DNA of 5,076 bases from positions 1 to 5,076 of the forward strand of contig JBOGFC010000002.1 of the NCBI GenBank assembly GCA_050742155.1. The letters are read 5' to 3'. The notes beneath the pieces were generated by a model that saw only the letters and a program-made list of their open reading frames with translations, was not told the DNA's origin and searched no databases. Positions 4,379-5,076 of the stretch are shown here, piece after piece (position 1 is the stretch's first letter; each line of letters begins with the position of its first letter). Origin of the DNA: JBOGFC01 sp050742155. GTDB lineage: Bacteria > Actinomycetota > Acidimicrobiia > Spongiisociales > JALYHC01. The translations under genes were made by a program, and so were the position numbers.

Positions 4379-5076
4379 ATGACCGAACCGGTACGCCTGG
4401 CGGTGGTCGGCCTGGGCTGGTGGGGCACCGAGCTGATCCGGGCGACCCGCGCCTCCGGCGCGGCGGAACCGGTCGTCTGCTTCGCCCGCACGGAAGAGGA
4501 CCGGACGGCCTTCGCCCGGGAGCACCGGCTGCGCGCCGCACCGAGCTACCAAGCGGTGCTGGCGGACCCGGAGGTCGAGGGGGTGCTGCTGGCCACCTCC
4601 CACTCCAGCCACGTCGACCTGGTGAGGGAGGCGGCTTCGGCCGGCAAGCACGTGTTCGTCGAGAAGCCGCTCAGTCTCTCCATCGAAGATGGCCGACGGG
4701 CCATCGAGGCCGCCGAGAGACACGGAATCGTCCTTCAGGTCGGTCACAATCGCCGACGCCAGCAGGCCAACCGGCGAATCCGGGGGCTCATCGAGGACGG
4801 TTCGCTGGGAACGATCACCCTGGCAGAGGCCAACTACTCGGGTTCCCGGGGGCTCCTCATCGACCCTCAGAGTTGGCGGGCCGATCCCGCCGAGAGCCCG
4901 CTGGGAGGCATGACCGGGATGGGAGTGCACCAGGTGGAGACCCTTCTCGATCTGGTGGGGGCGATTCGGAGGGTGTGGGCGGTCAGCCGGCGCCTCCTCC
5001 GGCGCACCGCGCTGGACGATTCCACCGTCCTCGCCCTGGAGTTCGAATCCGGGGCGGTGGGATCACTCGGCACCAG
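4379..5076 (+). CDS. Gfo/Idh/MocA-family oxidoreductase, N-terminal part (runs off right edge)
   Basis: The frame opens at ATG 4379 and stays open for 232 codons to the right edge; family members usually have 320-400 residues, so the C terminus is missing. The N-terminal Rossmann fold is clear: VRLAVVGLGWWG (5-16) carries the GxGxxG NAD(P)-binding motif at G11, G13 and G16. 'EGVLLATSHSSHVDLV' (67-82) and the family signature 'GKHVFVEKPLS' (89-99) follow, with K96 of EKP as the expected catalytic-site lysine. 'GGMTGMGVHQVETLLDLVG' (176-194) matches the second catalytic region, with H184 in the histidine position. Here G180 replaces the Asp and E187 the second Asp common in sugar dehydrogenases; I recall this GG(S/M)MTG.G.H variant as a subgroup trait. 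It should oxidise or reduce a polyol, sugar or similar substrate with NAD(P)H. GAAGG (4369-4373) lies 5 nt before the ATG. It is divergent from vapBC and not in that operon. Confidence 0.92.
   Translation, partial: MTEPVRLAVVGLGWWGTELIRATRASGAAEPVVCFARTEEDRTAFAREHRLRAAPSYQAVLADPEVEGVLLATSHSSHVDLVREAASAGKHVFVEKPLSLSIEDGRRAIEAAERHGIVLQVGHNRRRQQANRRIRGLIEDGSLGTITLAEANYSGSRGLLIDPQSWRADPAESPLGGMTGMGVHQVETLLDLVGAIRRVWAVSRRLLRRTALDDSTVLALEFESGAVGSLGT

Noticed and set aside
4283..4930. Minus-strand open frame (215 codons) opposite the Gfo/Idh gene
   Set aside because: The plus-strand frame shows GxGxxG and EKP motifs; the opposite frame shows none and is a shadow.
1..5076. Search for CRISPR arrays, tRNAs, transposase genes or terminal inverted repeats
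   Set aside because: No regularly spaced repeats, cloverleaf-like segments or transposase motifs were seen by eye; the window is filled by ordinary genes.

Overview
The window looks like chromosomal DNA from a high-GC bacterium, most likely an actinomycete-type lineage such as Actinobacteria or Acidimicrobiia. The reasons are G/C-dominated third codon positions, GTG and TTG starts, GGAGG-type ribosome binding sites, and a luciferase-like monooxygenase of the F420-dependent type. The lineage is an inference; there is no rRNA or marker gene here. The window is almost fully coding, and no gap exceeds about 160 bp.

Left to right: (1) positions 1-165, minus strand, the N-terminal 55 codons of a protein that reads like an alpha/beta hydrolase with a helical cap; it runs off the left edge. 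(2) 232-1233, minus, a complete ACMSD-type metal-dependent amidohydrolase. (3) 1230-2399, minus, an LVIVD-repeat beta-propeller protein that overlaps the amidohydrolase start by 4 bp (ATGA). (4) 2474-3433, minus, a luciferase-like (LLM) flavin/F420 oxidoreductase. (5) 3549-3968 and 3965-4222, minus, a VapC PIN-domain toxin and its Phd/YefM-type antitoxin, overlapping by 4 bp (GTGA). (6) 4379 to the right edge, plus strand, the first 232 codons of a Gfo/Idh/MocA-family oxidoreductase, divergent from the toxin-antitoxin pair.

Genes 1-4 look like one co-directional catabolic cluster: a redox enzyme, a propeller protein, and two hydrolase/decarboxylase-type enzymes of families that often cut C-C or C-O bonds in ring-derived substrates. 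The substrate cannot be read from the sequence. The vapBC pair sits at the head of this strand with its own TATAAT -10 box and fewer G/C third positions than its neighbours, so it looks like a separately acquired module. A bulged 12-bp stem-loop (3484-3514) separates vapBC from the LLM gene, and a 9-bp all-G/C hairpin (2432-2452) separates the LLM gene from the propeller gene. Neither has a U-tract.

The most interesting non-coding signal is the 156-bp divergent region 4223-4378. It holds the vapBC promoter and, in front of the Gfo/Idh gene, a perfect 10-bp inverted repeat overlapping a 12-bp palindrome: three ACGCCG half-sites around a possible -10 box, resembling an operator. I found no CRISPR array, tRNA, rRNA, insertion sequence or clearly new multi-gene system.
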